Shown here in pieces: positions 38,188 through 47,224 of a stretch of 64,000 nt of DNA (position 1 is its first letter; each line of letters begins with the position of its first letter). Both the position numbers and the translations under genes were made by a program. The DNA comes from Antrihabitans stalactiti (GTDB taxonomy: Bacteria; Actinomycetota; Actinomycetes; Mycobacteriales; Mycobacteriaceae), in contig NZ_VCQU01000007.1 in the NCBI RefSeq assembly GCF_012932915.1, positions 186,001 through 250,000 of the forward strand, written 5' to 3'. The notes below the pieces were generated by a model. It was given only the letters and a program-made list of their open reading frames with translations. It searched no databases and was not told the DNA's origin.

Positions 38188-39660
38188 ATGTCGCACCCAC
38201 TGTCGCCGCTGGACAGGTCGTCGCTGGTCGGCGAGGTCGGGCCGGTCAACATGACGATCGGCAGCCTGATCTTCGTCGAAGCCGGTCCCGGCCTTTCCTA
38301 CGACGAGATCTGCAACCGGATCAGGGAGCGTATTCACCTGGTTCCGCGGTGCAGGCAGAAGCTCGACGAGGGCCGGACCGGACTGTCGAACGCCGTCTGG
38401 GTCGATGACGACGACTTCGACGTGGAGGTGCACGTCCGCCTGGCCATGCTGCCTGCACCGGGCGGTCAGGACGAATTGATGCGCCACGTCGGCAACGAGA
38501 TGTCGCGCCGGCTCGACCGCTCGCGACCGTTGTGGGAACTGCACGTCGTAAACGGTCTCGCCGACGGCCGCATCGCGATCATCATGAAGATGCATCACGC
38601 GCTCGTCGATGGCGCATCGGCCCTCGGGATCGGCATGACGGTCCTCGATATCGAGCCGGAAGCCGAACCGTGCGAGCCAGCGCCCGAGACCGAGGAAGAA
38701 CGTCCGGGCTTGCTGCTTAGGCAGGCGAGGCGATTTGCCGTCAAGCCCTTGTCGAAAACACAGCGGCTCGTCGTCGAGGGCACGACTCGCGTGCTCGAAA
38801 CTTCGCCGTCCACCGCGGCCGCGGACCTCCGCGAAGCCGCCGACGTGCTCCGCGAACTCCTCCGCAGCAGGCCACCCGCAGTCGAAACCCCTTTCAACAG
38901 AACCATTTCGGCGAACCGCTCGTACGACTGCACGACCGCGCCCCTCGAGATCATCAAATCGATCGCCGAGGCCACCGATCGCACGGTCAACGACGTCCTG
39001 CTCGCCATTGTCACCGGCGCGCTCGCGATCTATCTGCGCGAGGCAGGCGTCGATCCCGACGCGCTGGAGCGGGATCCGACCACTCTGGTCCCGGTCAGCA
39101 TCCGTCGAGAAGGCGAAGTCGGGGGCAATCGGATCTCGGTCGTCATCGTCGAACTACCTGTCGCCGAACCTGATCCGTTGCGCAGGGTCGAGATCGTCGG
39201 CGAGCGGATGGACGAGCTCAAAAGCGCGGGCGGCGTGATGGCGGGTGCCATTTTCGTGGTCGTGGGCGGGCTCGCTCCTCCGCTACTGTCCCCCGCGCTG
39301 TCGACCGTACTGAGTGCGGGAATCGATTTCCCGTCGCACAACCTCGTGGTTTCGAACGTGCCAGGGCCCACCGCGCCGCTGTATCTCAACGGCCGTCGCG
39401 TGCTGGAGATGTACCCCATCGTGCCGCTCAATCCGGCCGATCAGGGACTCAACGTGGGGGCGTTCTCCTACGACGGCACAATGCATTTCGGATTCCATAC
39501 CGATCGCGCGCTGGACCCGCCGGTCGGTCGTCTCCGGGAGGCGTTCGATCGCGCGGTCGACGATATGGCCGCCGCTGCCGGTATCGACACTGCACCGGCA
39601 TCTATCGCGGAGCCCGCACCGCGACTAGCCTGGATTAACCGCACATTTCGCCGGACCTGA
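38188..39660 (+). CDS. Wax ester synthase / diacylglycerol acyltransferase (WS/DGAT)
   Basis: A 490-residue acyl-CoA:alcohol/diacylglycerol O-acyltransferase. The catalytic HHxxxDG is MHHALVDG (His136, His137, Asp141). PLWELHVVNGL and the C-terminal SNVPGPTAPLYLNG are family blocks. It makes storage triacylglycerol or wax esters on the inner membrane face, as expected for Rhodococcus. ATG at 38188 begins at the family-typical N-terminus (SHPLSPLDRSSL); an upstream in-frame GTG at 38116 would add 24 atypical residues. Confidence 0.94.
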   Translation: MSHPLSPLDRSSLVGEVGPVNMTIGSLIFVEAGPGLSYDEICNRIRERIHLVPRCRQKLDEGRTGLSNAVWVDDDDFDVEVHVRLAMLPAPGGQDELMRHVGNEMSRRLDRSRPLWELHVVNGLADGRIAIIMKMHHALVDGASALGIGMTVLDIEPEAEPCEPAPETEEERPGLLLRQARRFAVKPLSKTQRLVVEGTTRVLETSPSTAAADLREAADVLRELLRSRPPAVETPFNRTISANRSYDCTTAPLEIIKSIAEATDRTVNDVLLAIVTGALAIYLREAGVDPDALERDPTTLVPVSIRREGEVGGNRISVVIVELPVAEPDPLRRVEIVGERMDELKSAGGVMAGAIFVVVGGLAPPLLSPALSTVLSAGIDFPSHNLVVSNVPGPTAPLYLNGRRVLEMYPIVPLNPADQGLNVGAFSYDGTMHFGFHTDRALDPPVGRLREAFDRAVDDMAAAAGIDTAPASIAEPAPRLAWINRTFRRT

Positions 39661-39679
39661 AGGATCGGGGTGTAGCCAG

Positions 39680-40108
39680 ATGCGGATCTCTGATGTGATG
39701 AAACACAAGGGTGCCGACGTCGCGACGATCGGTCGCGACGAGACAGTGGCCGGCCTCATTGCGCAGTTGGCGTGGCGCAATGTCGGCGCATTGGTGGTCG
39801 TCGAAGGCGACGCTGTCGTCGGAATCGTGTCCGAACGCGACGTGGTGCGCCAGCTCCACGTGCGCGGTCCCGACCTACTGCAGGTTCGGGTGTCGGACAT
39901 CATGACCAAAGATGTGGTGTCCTGCTCCCCCGACGACACCGTCGACAGCCTCGCCGCGAGAATGACCGACTTGCGGATCCGACACATGCCGGTCCTCGTC
40001 GAGGCGAAGCTTGCCGGGATCGTCAGTATCGGCGACGTGGTGAAGAGCCGGATGAGCGAGTTGGAAAGCGACCGTGAGCAATTGGAGTCCTACATCGCGC
40101 AGGGCTGA
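39680..40108 (+). CDS. Two-CBS-domain protein
   Basis: A 142-residue protein made only of two CBS motifs (about 1-62 and 68-128), with VVEGDAVVGIVSERDVVRQL and ADLRIRHMPVL-like sequence (MTDLRIRHMPVLVEAKLAGIVS). CBS pairs bind adenosine nucleotides. The partner is unknown. It starts 20 bases after the WS/DGAT stop and may share its transcript. It ends on the base before the convergent GGDEF-EAL gene. Confidence 0.92.
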   Translation: MRISDVMKHKGADVATIGRDETVAGLIAQLAWRNVGALVVVEGDAVVGIVSERDVVRQLHVRGPDLLQVRVSDIMTKDVVSCSPDDTVDSLAARMTDLRIRHMPVLVEAKLAGIVSIGDVVKSRMSELESDREQLESYIAQG

Positions 40109-41860
40109 CTACCTTCGCGTCGACGCGGCAGCCGCCGCGATGAACGCGCCTGCAGGCTCCGGCCGTCCGTAGAAATAGCCCTGCGCGAATCGAAATCCGA
40201 TCGACTTGACGGCAGCATCCTGGCTCGCGGTCTCGACACCCTCGGCAATCACCGGCAATTCGAGCGCCACACCCAGCGCCGCCACTGCAGCGAGCAATCT
40301 GGGCGGTCCGGAGGTGGGCGTAATCGAGAAAACGAAGTTGGCGTCGAGTTTCAACAGGTCCGTCGGCAATTCCGCCAATCTGTTCAGCGAGGAATAGCCA
40401 CTGCCGAAATCGTCGATGGCTATTCGGATTCCGCGCTCCCGGAGCGTGCGGATATTTGCTATCGCAGTCTCCGTGTCGGCGGCGAGGAAGGTCTCGGTCA
40501 CCTCGAGTATCAATTGATCGGACGGCCAACCAGTCGCGCGTAGCGTGTCGTCGACCATGTCGGCGTAGTTCTTCTCGTTGATCTCCAGACCTGACACGTT
40601 GACGTTGAGATCCAGCCTCGTGATCACCGATCGTTGCATCTCGAGCGCGTCGAGGCACGCGCGCCGCAGGACGCTCTGGTCCAGGGCTGCGATGAGGTCG
40701 TTGTCTTCTGCGATGCGCACGATCTCGTCCGGCCGCAAGTCAGGTCGAGTCGCTGGGGCCCAGCGCAACAATGCTTCGACGCCGACGATATTGCCGCTCG
40801 CCAGCTCCACGATCGGCTGATAGTGCACGTTGATCGTATCGTCGTCGATCGCGTCGCGCAGTTCCGCGGCGAACGGCGGCCACGCGCCCGATTCGATTTT
40901 CGTCCGGTTTCGGCCCGCACGCTTGGCTCGGTACAGCGCAATGTCGGCCCTACTGACCAGCGACGACGCCGATTCGCCCGGCTGCCATCGGGTGACGCCT
41001 GCCGAGCAGCCGATGCGGATCGACATCCGGAGCAACTCCGACATCCGGATGGCCTCGTCGTCGTCGGAATTCGGCATGAGGATCGCGAACTCGTCGCCGC
41101 CGTAGCGGGCGAACAGATGCTCCGGCCGGACCAGCCGACGGCCGGTCTTGGCTATGTGCCGCAGCGCTTCGTCACCGCCTGCGTGCCCTTGCCGTTCGTT
41201 GATCTCCTGGAACCGGTCGATGTCGATCAGGACCAGCAGCAACGTCTTGTCGTCTCGCTCCGCGCGCTCGATCTCGATGTCCAGACGCCGATCGAAACCA
41301 CGCCGATTGACCAGTCCTGTGAGGCTGTCCGCCTCGGCCGCCGAGGCCAGCCTGCTCAGCACGAAGACTGTCGTGCCGACCAAAATCACGACCGAAGCCG
41401 CGGAAAGCCCCGCCCACCAAGAAAGTTCGGGGCGAATTGCAGGAAGGACCAGGCAACCGGCTACGCACGCACCGATCTGCAAGCTAGCGACGGTCAGCGA
41501 GAAGAAGAACCCCGCGAGTGCGGAGAACAGCACGTAATTCGTCGCTACTGCGACAGTCCCGATCGAAGTGGTCTGCGCGTAGGTGCCGACCGTCATGACT
41601 GCAATGCCGAACCACGTCAGAGCCTCGTAGTGGCGGCGCGTGAATCGACACCCGAACGTGAGCAACACGACGGCGAGAATTGCCGCGAGACCCGCAGTCG
41701 CATACGACAACGGGGTCGTCGCCTTCGCCGGTGCAAGGCCCGTGATGACGAATCCGATGAGCGACCCGAAGGTCGCCAGCGTGCCGGTGGTCCTCGCCAT
41801 GACCGCAGGGGTGGCGAGCGCCGCAGGCCTGAGCAACCATTCGATTCGTGAACTGGGCAT
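40109..41860 (-). CDS. Membrane GGDEF-EAL cyclic-di-GMP protein (first of pair)
   Basis: A 583-residue protein: a hydrophobic N-terminus with about six helices (20-165), a GGDEF domain (GGDEF at 254-258) and an EAL domain (EAL at 362-364). The cyclase motif is intact, but the inhibitory RxxD is RPEH. The EAL domain keeps LEVTE, DDFGSGYSS, KLD and AEGVE, so phosphodiesterase activity is possible as well. ATG at 41860 follows directly on the stop of the upstream paralogue (TGAATG), so the two are coupled. Confidence 0.93.
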   Translation of the reverse strand: MPSSRIEWLLRPAALATPAVMARTTGTLATFGSLIGFVITGLAPAKATTPLSYATAGLAAILAVVLLTFGCRFTRRHYEALTWFGIAVMTVGTYAQTTSIGTVAVATNYVLFSALAGFFFSLTVASLQIGACVAGCLVLPAIRPELSWWAGLSAASVVILVGTTVFVLSRLASAAEADSLTGLVNRRGFDRRLDIEIERAERDDKTLLLVLIDIDRFQEINERQGHAGGDEALRHIAKTGRRLVRPEHLFARYGGDEFAILMPNSDDDEAIRMSELLRMSIRIGCSAGVTRWQPGESASSLVSRADIALYRAKRAGRNRTKIESGAWPPFAAELRDAIDDDTINVHYQPIVELASGNIVGVEALLRWAPATRPDLRPDEIVRIAEDNDLIAALDQSVLRRACLDALEMQRSVITRLDLNVNVSGLEINEKNYADMVDDTLRATGWPSDQLILEVTETFLAADTETAIANIRTLRERGIRIAIDDFGSGYSSLNRLAELPTDLLKLDANFVFSITPTSGPPRLLAAVAALGVALELPVIAEGVETASQDAAVKSIGFRFAQGYFYGRPEPAGAFIAAAAASTRR

Positions 41861-43603
41861 TCAGCGTCCGAATGCGTCAGCAGGTTGCGCTTCCCCGAAC
41901 AGCGACCCCTGAGCGAATTGGTAACCGTGCGCAATCAGCGCTTCGACCTGCGCCGAATTCTCCACTCCACGAGCGATGACAGGCAAGTCCAATGCGTCGG
42001 CAAGCGCGGCGACGACGCCGATGAGCGACGGACCGGCGGACTCCTGCGTCGCAGCGGCCACGAATTTGCGGTTGACCTTGGCCATATCGATCGGCAGCGT
42101 CTCCAACTGGCTCAGTGAAGAGTAACCGCCACCGAAATCGTCGATGGCGATGCAGATTCCACGATCGCGCAAGGCCCGCAGGTTTCGAACGACAGCGGGG
42201 GTTTCGTAGTCGAACACAGCTTCTTGAACCTCGAGAACCAGTAGACCGGCAGGCCAACGTGTCCGTTTCAGTATCTCCTCGACAGTCGCCACGTAGTTCC
42301 GTTCCGCCAGTTCTCGCCCTGAAACGTTGACGTGCAGAAATGCGCGCTGACTACGCTGAGCGAATTCCGCGACCTCCCGGCACGCACGCTCCAGCACGAT
42401 GCGGTCGAGGGCTGCGATGAGGTCGTGTCCCTCGGCAACGCGGATGGCTTCAGCGGGGGTGATGCCTGGATCGGCACCGGACCTCCACCGCATCAGCGCC
42501 TCGTACCCGACGATGTCGCCATCTCCGCCGAGGCGAACGATCGGCGCATAGTGGACGGCGATGTCGGCCTGTTCGATCGCCTTTCGCAACTCCGACGCGA
42601 CAGCCGAAGCGTGCACCGGTTGCACCGCGGTCTGGCTTCCGCCGGAGTGCTTCGCCTTATAGAGAGCGATATCGGCACGACCGACCAACAGCGATCCCGA
42701 TTCACCCTGCCGCCACGACGTCACACCCGCCGAGCAGCCGGTCGAGATCGATGCGCGAAGGCGCTCGCTCAACGCGACCGCTTCGTCTTCTGTCGCTTCG
42801 GGCAACAACAACGCAAACTCGTCGCCGCCGTAGCGGGCGAGCATCATCGTTTTGTCGATGTGACTTCGCCATACGTCGGCGACCTTCCGAAGAACCGCGT
42901 CGCCGACATGATGGCCTTGCGAATCGTTGATCCACTTGAATCGATCGAGATCGAACAGGACCAGAACAGGCCGCCCGCCGGACCGCTTTGCATCCGCGAG
43001 TGCGAAGCCGAGTTGGTGGTCGAAGCCGCGCCGATTCAGCAGCCCAGTCAGACTGTCGACGTTGGCATCCGAGGCGAACCTGCTCAGAATTCCGACGGAT
43101 CCAGCGATCAGCAGTGTCCCTGCGGCTGCCACGATCCCCGCGGCCCAGGTGAGATTATGCCGCGCGCCAAGGCCGACGACGACGCACGCCACAGCAACCG
43201 CATTGATGACGACTGCGTGCGTCCACGCGAAGAACAATGCAGCGGACACTCCGATGCACACCGCAAAGCTCGCCAGGCCTACCGCTGCGGCGTCGTCGGT
43301 CACCAAAGTCAGGCCGAAGGCGAGCGAAACACAACCCAGCAACGCGAGAATCTCGTAGTGGACGAGCGACAGCCGATAGCCCCACACTGCGGTCGCGATT
43401 CCGATCGCTGTAGCCAAAGCAGCGGCCGAGTACACCACCGGCGTCGCCGAATCAGTGGCGATTTGCGACGCGATGATTGCGCCGTGGATACCGCCGACGG
43501 CGTACATCGCACCAATTACCCGGCCGATCACCGCCGGAGTCGCCAGCGCGGAGGGTGCCTGGAGCCACACCTGCTGCAGCCTCGTGACCCGCAGCCCCAC
43601 CAT
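41861..43603 (-). CDS. Membrane GGDEF-EAL protein (second of pair) with degenerate EAL site
   Basis: A 580-residue paralogue of the next gene with the same layout: about six N-terminal helices, GGDEF at 259-263 and EAL at 368-370. The GGDEF motif is intact, and no RxxD precedes it. In the EAL domain, DDFGGGYSS and LEVQE remain, but the KxD motif is KVN (Asn511) and AEGVE is ARGVE (Arg545 for Glu). These changes should harm metal binding and catalysis. It is divergent from BVMO 1 across 111 bases. Confidence 0.93.
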   Translation of the reverse strand: MVGLRVTRLQQVWLQAPSALATPAVIGRVIGAMYAVGGIHGAIIASQIATDSATPVVYSAAALATAIGIATAVWGYRLSLVHYEILALLGCVSLAFGLTLVTDDAAAVGLASFAVCIGVSAALFFAWTHAVVINAVAVACVVVGLGARHNLTWAAGIVAAAGTLLIAGSVGILSRFASDANVDSLTGLLNRRGFDHQLGFALADAKRSGGRPVLVLFDLDRFKWINDSQGHHVGDAVLRKVADVWRSHIDKTMMLARYGGDEFALLLPEATEDEAVALSERLRASISTGCSAGVTSWRQGESGSLLVGRADIALYKAKHSGGSQTAVQPVHASAVASELRKAIEQADIAVHYAPIVRLGGDGDIVGYEALMRWRSGADPGITPAEAIRVAEGHDLIAALDRIVLERACREVAEFAQRSQRAFLHVNVSGRELAERNYVATVEEILKRTRWPAGLLVLEVQEAVFDYETPAVVRNLRALRDRGICIAIDDFGGGYSSLSQLETLPIDMAKVNRKFVAAATQESAGPSLIGVVAALADALDLPVIARGVENSAQVEALIAHGYQFAQGSLFGEAQPADAFGR

Positions 43604-43678
43604 CCGGTCACAGTACCGCTCGAAACCAGCTGACCTGGCCCGATTCGCCTATGCCACCTTGCCGAACAGCCACACTTC

Positions 43679-43714
43679 TTGACGGACTGACATATCAGTC
43701 GCTTTAATATCCGC
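43679..43714 (+). promoter_or_regulatory. Promoter with operator in its spacer (BVMO 1), probably leaderless
   Basis: TTGACG (-35, 43679-43684) is followed at once by the palindrome GACTGACATATCAGTC (43685-43700), then GC, then TTTAAT (-10, 43703-43708). The ATG lies six bases beyond the -10 box, so transcription should begin at or next to the start codon. A repressor on the palindrome would block both boxes. The esterase promoter has the same layout. Confidence 0.8.
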
Positions 43715-45292
43715 ATGAGGTCAGAACAGCCCGAGTACGAGGTGGCAATCATCGGCGCAGGCGCGGGCGGCATCTGCGCTGGAGTGAAGCTCGCCGAAAT
43801 CGGCGTGACCGACGTGGTGCTCATCGACCGTGCGAACGGGATGGGCGGAACCTGGCTGTTCAACACCTACCCCGGCGTCGGTGCCGATCTGCCGACCCTC
43901 GCCTACCAGTTCTCGTTCGCCCGCAAACACGACTGGGATCGATTCTTCGCCAGTGGTAAGGAGATTCAGGAATACCACCTGGAAGTCGCACGCGCGGCGG
44001 GCCTCGACCGAAAAGTTCGACTCGGCACCGACATCGTCAAAGAAGAATGGGACGAGGCAAACCACCTGTGGCGCTTGCACATCGCCGGCGGCGGGCAGAT
44101 CACCGCTCGGTTCGTCATCAGCGCCGTCGGCGCCTATCTGCGGCCGAAAGACAAGCCGGCCATCCCTGGGCTCGACGATTTCGCGGGCGAGGTCATGATC
44201 CCGGCTGCGTGGAACCACGACTACGACTTTCGCGGCAAACGAGTCGGCATCATCGGCGTCGGATCGAGCACGGTGCAGATCGCTCCGTCGATCGCACCGC
44301 TGGTCGAGCACCTCCACATCTACCAGCGCACTACCCAGTGGTACTTCCCGAAACCCGACTTCGTGATGCCGGGCTGGCTGAAGCAAGTTCTGCGAATCCC
44401 CGGTGTGGCCGGCGTCCTCCACGACGGAATCGTCCTCGGCGTCATCGAACTCGCGTTGCGCGTCCTGGTCCACACGCCGAGTCGGCTGTTCAACGCGGCG
44501 TCGTGGCCGTTCGACTCCGTCGCGCGCAGTCTCTACAAGGGCTGGCTCCGAATCAAGGTGCGCGACCCAGAGATTCGTCGCAAGCTCGTTCCGGCCTACG
44601 GACCCGGCTGTACGAGGGGCACTCTCGGCGGCGATTACCTTCCCGTCTTCAATCGCGAAAATGTCGAGCTGGTAACCGATCCCATCGCCCGCATCACCGC
44701 AGCGGGCATCGAATGCTCCGACGGGACAACCCGCGAGATCGACGCGTTGATCTTGGCTACCGGCTACGAGGTGTTCTCCGATCCGGAAAGCTACCGCGAA
44801 GGCGCGGTCGTGGGTCGGGACGGCTTCGATCTCGGGACGTTCTTCAACGAGCAGGGCTTGCAGGCGTATCACAGCACCGCGGTGGCAGGGCTGCCCAACC
44901 GCTGGATCATGGTCGGCCCGTACTCCTGGACCGGCACCGCATTCCACTACATCCTCGAGAACGCGATGCGAAACATCAACCGCGCCATCGGCGAAGCTCG
45001 TTCACGTGGGGTCACGAAGACCGAGGTCCGCAAGTCCGCACAGGACCGCTATCACGCCGAGCTGATGAGAAAAGGCCGCAACATCGCGTACTACTTCTCC
45101 GTCCATTGCGCAGGGTCGAATACGTACTTCGTGAATTCGCAAGGTGATTCGCCGTACGTGCGCCCAGCAACGTTGCTGCAGAACCGTCGCGACAGTGTCA
45201 ACTACCCCCTCGACGACTACACCTACGAGACGTTGCCTGTCGGCGACCACAGTGAGAGGCCACTCGATGCGCTTCAAAGCCAACCCAATTGA
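43715..45292 (+). CDS. Baeyer-Villiger-type flavin monooxygenase 1
   Basis: A 525-residue FAD/NADPH enzyme. FAD Rossmann motif GAGAGG is at 14-19, then GGTWLFNTYPGVGADLP; the NADPH motif is IIGVGSSTVQI. The segment corresponding to the BVMO fingerprint FxGxxxHxxxW is FAGEVMIPAAWN (156-167), with Ile162 in place of His. The predicted reaction converts a ketone to an ester or lactone, but N- or S-oxygenation is also possible. There is no ribosome-binding site at the ATG, in keeping with a leaderless mRNA. Its 3' end overlaps the SRPBCC gene by 26 bases. Confidence 0.9.
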   Translation: MRSEQPEYEVAIIGAGAGGICAGVKLAEIGVTDVVLIDRANGMGGTWLFNTYPGVGADLPTLAYQFSFARKHDWDRFFASGKEIQEYHLEVARAAGLDRKVRLGTDIVKEEWDEANHLWRLHIAGGGQITARFVISAVGAYLRPKDKPAIPGLDDFAGEVMIPAAWNHDYDFRGKRVGIIGVGSSTVQIAPSIAPLVEHLHIYQRTTQWYFPKPDFVMPGWLKQVLRIPGVAGVLHDGIVLGVIELALRVLVHTPSRLFNAASWPFDSVARSLYKGWLRIKVRDPEIRRKLVPAYGPGCTRGTLGGDYLPVFNRENVELVTDPIARITAAGIECSDGTTREIDALILATGYEVFSDPESYREGAVVGRDGFDLGTFFNEQGLQAYHSTAVAGLPNRWIMVGPYSWTGTAFHYILENAMRNINRAIGEARSRGVTKTEVRKSAQDRYHAELMRKGRNIAYYFSVHCAGSNTYFVNSQGDSPYVRPATLLQNRRDSVNYPLDDYTYETLPVGDHSERPLDALQSQPN

Positions 45293-45803
45293 GCCCAACA
45301 GCTATGAAGCCTTCTTCGCCGAGGCACCGTTTCTCAGCTACATCGAATACGAATACGACGCCACCCCCGAAGAAATCTGGCCGGTCATCTCAGGACCACG
45401 GATGTGGTCGTGGCTGCCGACCGTGTGGGGTTGCCGCTATCCGGAAGGCGAGGAAGTCGGTCCCGGCACCGTGCGCGACTTCCAAATGTTCCTCCACCAC
45501 TGGCTGATCTTCGCCCAGCACGAGCGGATACTGCACTGGGAGAAGGGCTCCCACCTCGTCTACACAGCGGTCGACGCGACCCTCCCCGTGTTCGGCTCCT
45601 GGTGCGAGCGATACGCCATCGAGCCGATCGATGGTGGCACCCGAACGCGACTGCGGTGGACGCTGGCGGTCAAGCCGCGCTATATCGGGTGGCTGCCCGC
45701 CAAATGGTTTGCCGTAGCACTGAATCCGATACTCCGGTTCGGACTTCGAGCGCTTGTGCGCGAATTGCCGTCACGGCGCGGACCGTCGTATGCGCGCGGC
45801 TAG
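45267..45803 (+). CDS. SRPBCC (START-like) family protein
   Basis: About 178 residues, cytoplasmic. SYIEYEYDATPEEIWPVISG, then WSWLPTVWGCRYPEG and a long C-terminal helix (WFAVALNPILRFGLRALV) fit the polyketide-cyclase/SRPBCC hydrophobic-pocket fold. It probably binds or presents a lipid-like substrate. ATG at 45267 lies within the end of BVMO 1, so both genes share a transcript. A distant paralogue is at 55151. The stop overlaps the convergent TetR gene by four bases. Confidence 0.82.
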   Translation: MRFKANPIEPNSYEAFFAEAPFLSYIEYEYDATPEEIWPVISGPRMWSWLPTVWGCRYPEGEEVGPGTVRDFQMFLHHWLIFAQHERILHWEKGSHLVYTAVDATLPVFGSWCERYAIEPIDGGTRTRLRWTLAVKPRYIGWLPAKWFAVALNPILRFGLRALVRELPSRRGPSYARG

Positions 45804-46417
45804 CCGGTTCCGAACCCTGCCCGAACGAAGTCGGTCAGCCCGGCACAGACTTGGTCGGGCTCCATCCCGTCTTCGCCGTCGCGAACCGCCGACACTATGG
45901 CAGCCGTCATGATCGACAGCAGCACTTCCCCAGCGACTTGGGCGTCCAGGCTCGGATCGAGAAACCCGCGCGAGATGCCGTTGGCAACATGCTCGGTCGC
46001 CGTGGCGCTGTACGTACCCAAGCTCTGCATGATCCGCTCGATCACGTGACCGTCGATCGACGATGCTTCGAACAGCATGAAGTTCATCATGCCGGGCTCG
46101 GCGTCGTTCAGTTCGAACACGCGAGCAACCACTTGGCGGAAGTTTGCACAGAACTCGTCGAGTGTGGCAGTCGATTCGGCGGCGACGGAACCCAGCGCGC
46201 GGCGTCCGATCAAATCGAGGCAATGATCGATCACGGCGTCGAGGATGTGTCGCTTGTTGTCGAAGTAGTTGTAGAACGTGCCGTGGCTGACACCGACCCG
46301 CGCGACAATGTCGGCGACTCCGATATTGCGGTAGCCCTGGCTCAGGAACAGTCCGTATGCGGCCTGCACTAATTCGGCGCGGCGAACGGCGTTGTGGTCC
46401 AACGCAGTCGATGTCAT
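45800..46417 (-). CDS. TetR-family regulator 1
   Basis: A 205-residue protein with the N-terminal TetR helix-turn-helix RRAELVQAAYGLFLSQGYRN, then VGVSHGTFYNYFDNKRHIL. The ligand domain is unassigned. ATG at 46417 overlaps the stop of TetR 2 as ATGA, so it is the second gene of a two-regulator operon. Confidence 0.92.
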   Translation of the reverse strand: MTSTALDHNAVRRAELVQAAYGLFLSQGYRNIGVADIVARVGVSHGTFYNYFDNKRHILDAVIDHCLDLIGRRALGSVAAESTATLDEFCANFRQVVARVFELNDAEPGMMNFMLFEASSIDGHVIERIMQSLGTYSATATEHVANGISRGFLDPSLDAQVAGEVLLSIMTAAIVSAVRDGEDGMEPDQVCAGLTDFVRAGFGTG

Positions 46418-47091
46418 ACCGACACCGTCATAGGTGCGCACAGACCACGCATCATGATGTGGACGACTGCCCCGATGTAGCGCTCCCGATTCTCCGGGCT
46501 GCCCTCGCCGCGAAGTTCCTGCAACAGGCCGGGCAGGATCAGCATCAAGATCATGTGGGCGAACACCTGGGGATCGACATCGGACCGGACGAATCCGCTC
46601 TTGATCCCCCGCCGCAGCGACTTGACGAGGAAGTTCGCCGCAAGTTGCTCGAGACCCAGCACCCGATCCTTGAGCTCCTGATCGATTGCGCTCGCCTCGA
46701 CGAGGATGAGGCGCAGGAATTCCGGCTCTCGTTCGATCAGTGCAAAAGCCCGATTGGCGGCCAATTGAATCGTCTCCACCAACTCGGCAAGGGAGGTGGG
46801 CGTCGACGCCAGCGTCTCGGGATCGACCGCCTCGAACAGCCTTTCCACGCTGAAATCGAAGACGTGGTCGAGGATCTCGCGTTTGCTCGCGAAGTAGCGA
46901 TACACAGTCCCCTGGCCGACGCCCGCGTGTGCAGCAAGGTCGGAGATGCCCGTCGCCTCGTAGCCTCGCTCGGCAAAGACGACATAGGCAGACTCCACGA
47001 TCTGCCTGCGGCGTCGCTCCGCCAGGCCCGCCTCCTTCGGCCGCCCTCGGCGAGGCGCCGAATCGGCGTCCACGTTCGGATCTGCGGTCAT
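46414..47091 (-). CDS. TetR-family regulator 2 (operator in its own promoter)
   Basis: A 225-residue protein with the helix-turn-helix RRRQIVESAYVVFAERGYEA, then AGVGQGTVYRYFASKREIL. The basic N-terminal arm (PRRGRPKEAGLAERRRR) may add minor-groove contacts. The shared palindrome lies 52 bases upstream of its ATG, next to a TTGATA -35-like box on its strand. This makes it the leading candidate for the regulator that reads the GACTGA-N4-TCAKTC sites; that link is inference. Confidence 0.92.
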   Translation of the reverse strand: MTADPNVDADSAPRRGRPKEAGLAERRRRQIVESAYVVFAERGYEATGISDLAAHAGVGQGTVYRYFASKREILDHVFDFSVERLFEAVDPETLASTPTSLAELVETIQLAANRAFALIEREPEFLRLILVEASAIDQELKDRVLGLEQLAANFLVKSLRRGIKSGFVRSDVDPQVFAHMILMLILPGLLQELRGEGSPENRERYIGAVVHIMMRGLCAPMTVSV

Positions 47092-47142
47092 GAGGGGCTT
47101 TCCTGACTATGATCGGTCCCGGGGTTAATCTTTCAGGACATC

Positions 47143-47164
47143 GACTGATGTATCAGTCTATCAA
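47143..47164 (-). promoter_or_regulatory. Operator in the TetR 2 / ABC1 intergenic region
   Basis: GACTGATGTATCAGTC (47143-47158) has perfect 7-base arms. On the minus strand TTGATA (47164-47159) abuts it in the same way as the -35 boxes of the other two promoters. The -10 region on that side (TGTCCT) is poor. The site could also control the divergent ABC1 gene, whose start is 66 bases away. Confidence 0.7.
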
Positions 47165-47224
47165 GCCCGTCCTGCGCGGCGCGATACGCGAGCGCCGCTG
47201 TGTCGACCGGAAGGCGCCCATGTG

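Noticed and set aside
42332-43633. Plus-strand frame opposite the second GGDEF-EAL gene
   Set aside because: Antisense to a gene with intact GGDEF and EAL motifs; its product is Arg/Asp-rich without family features.
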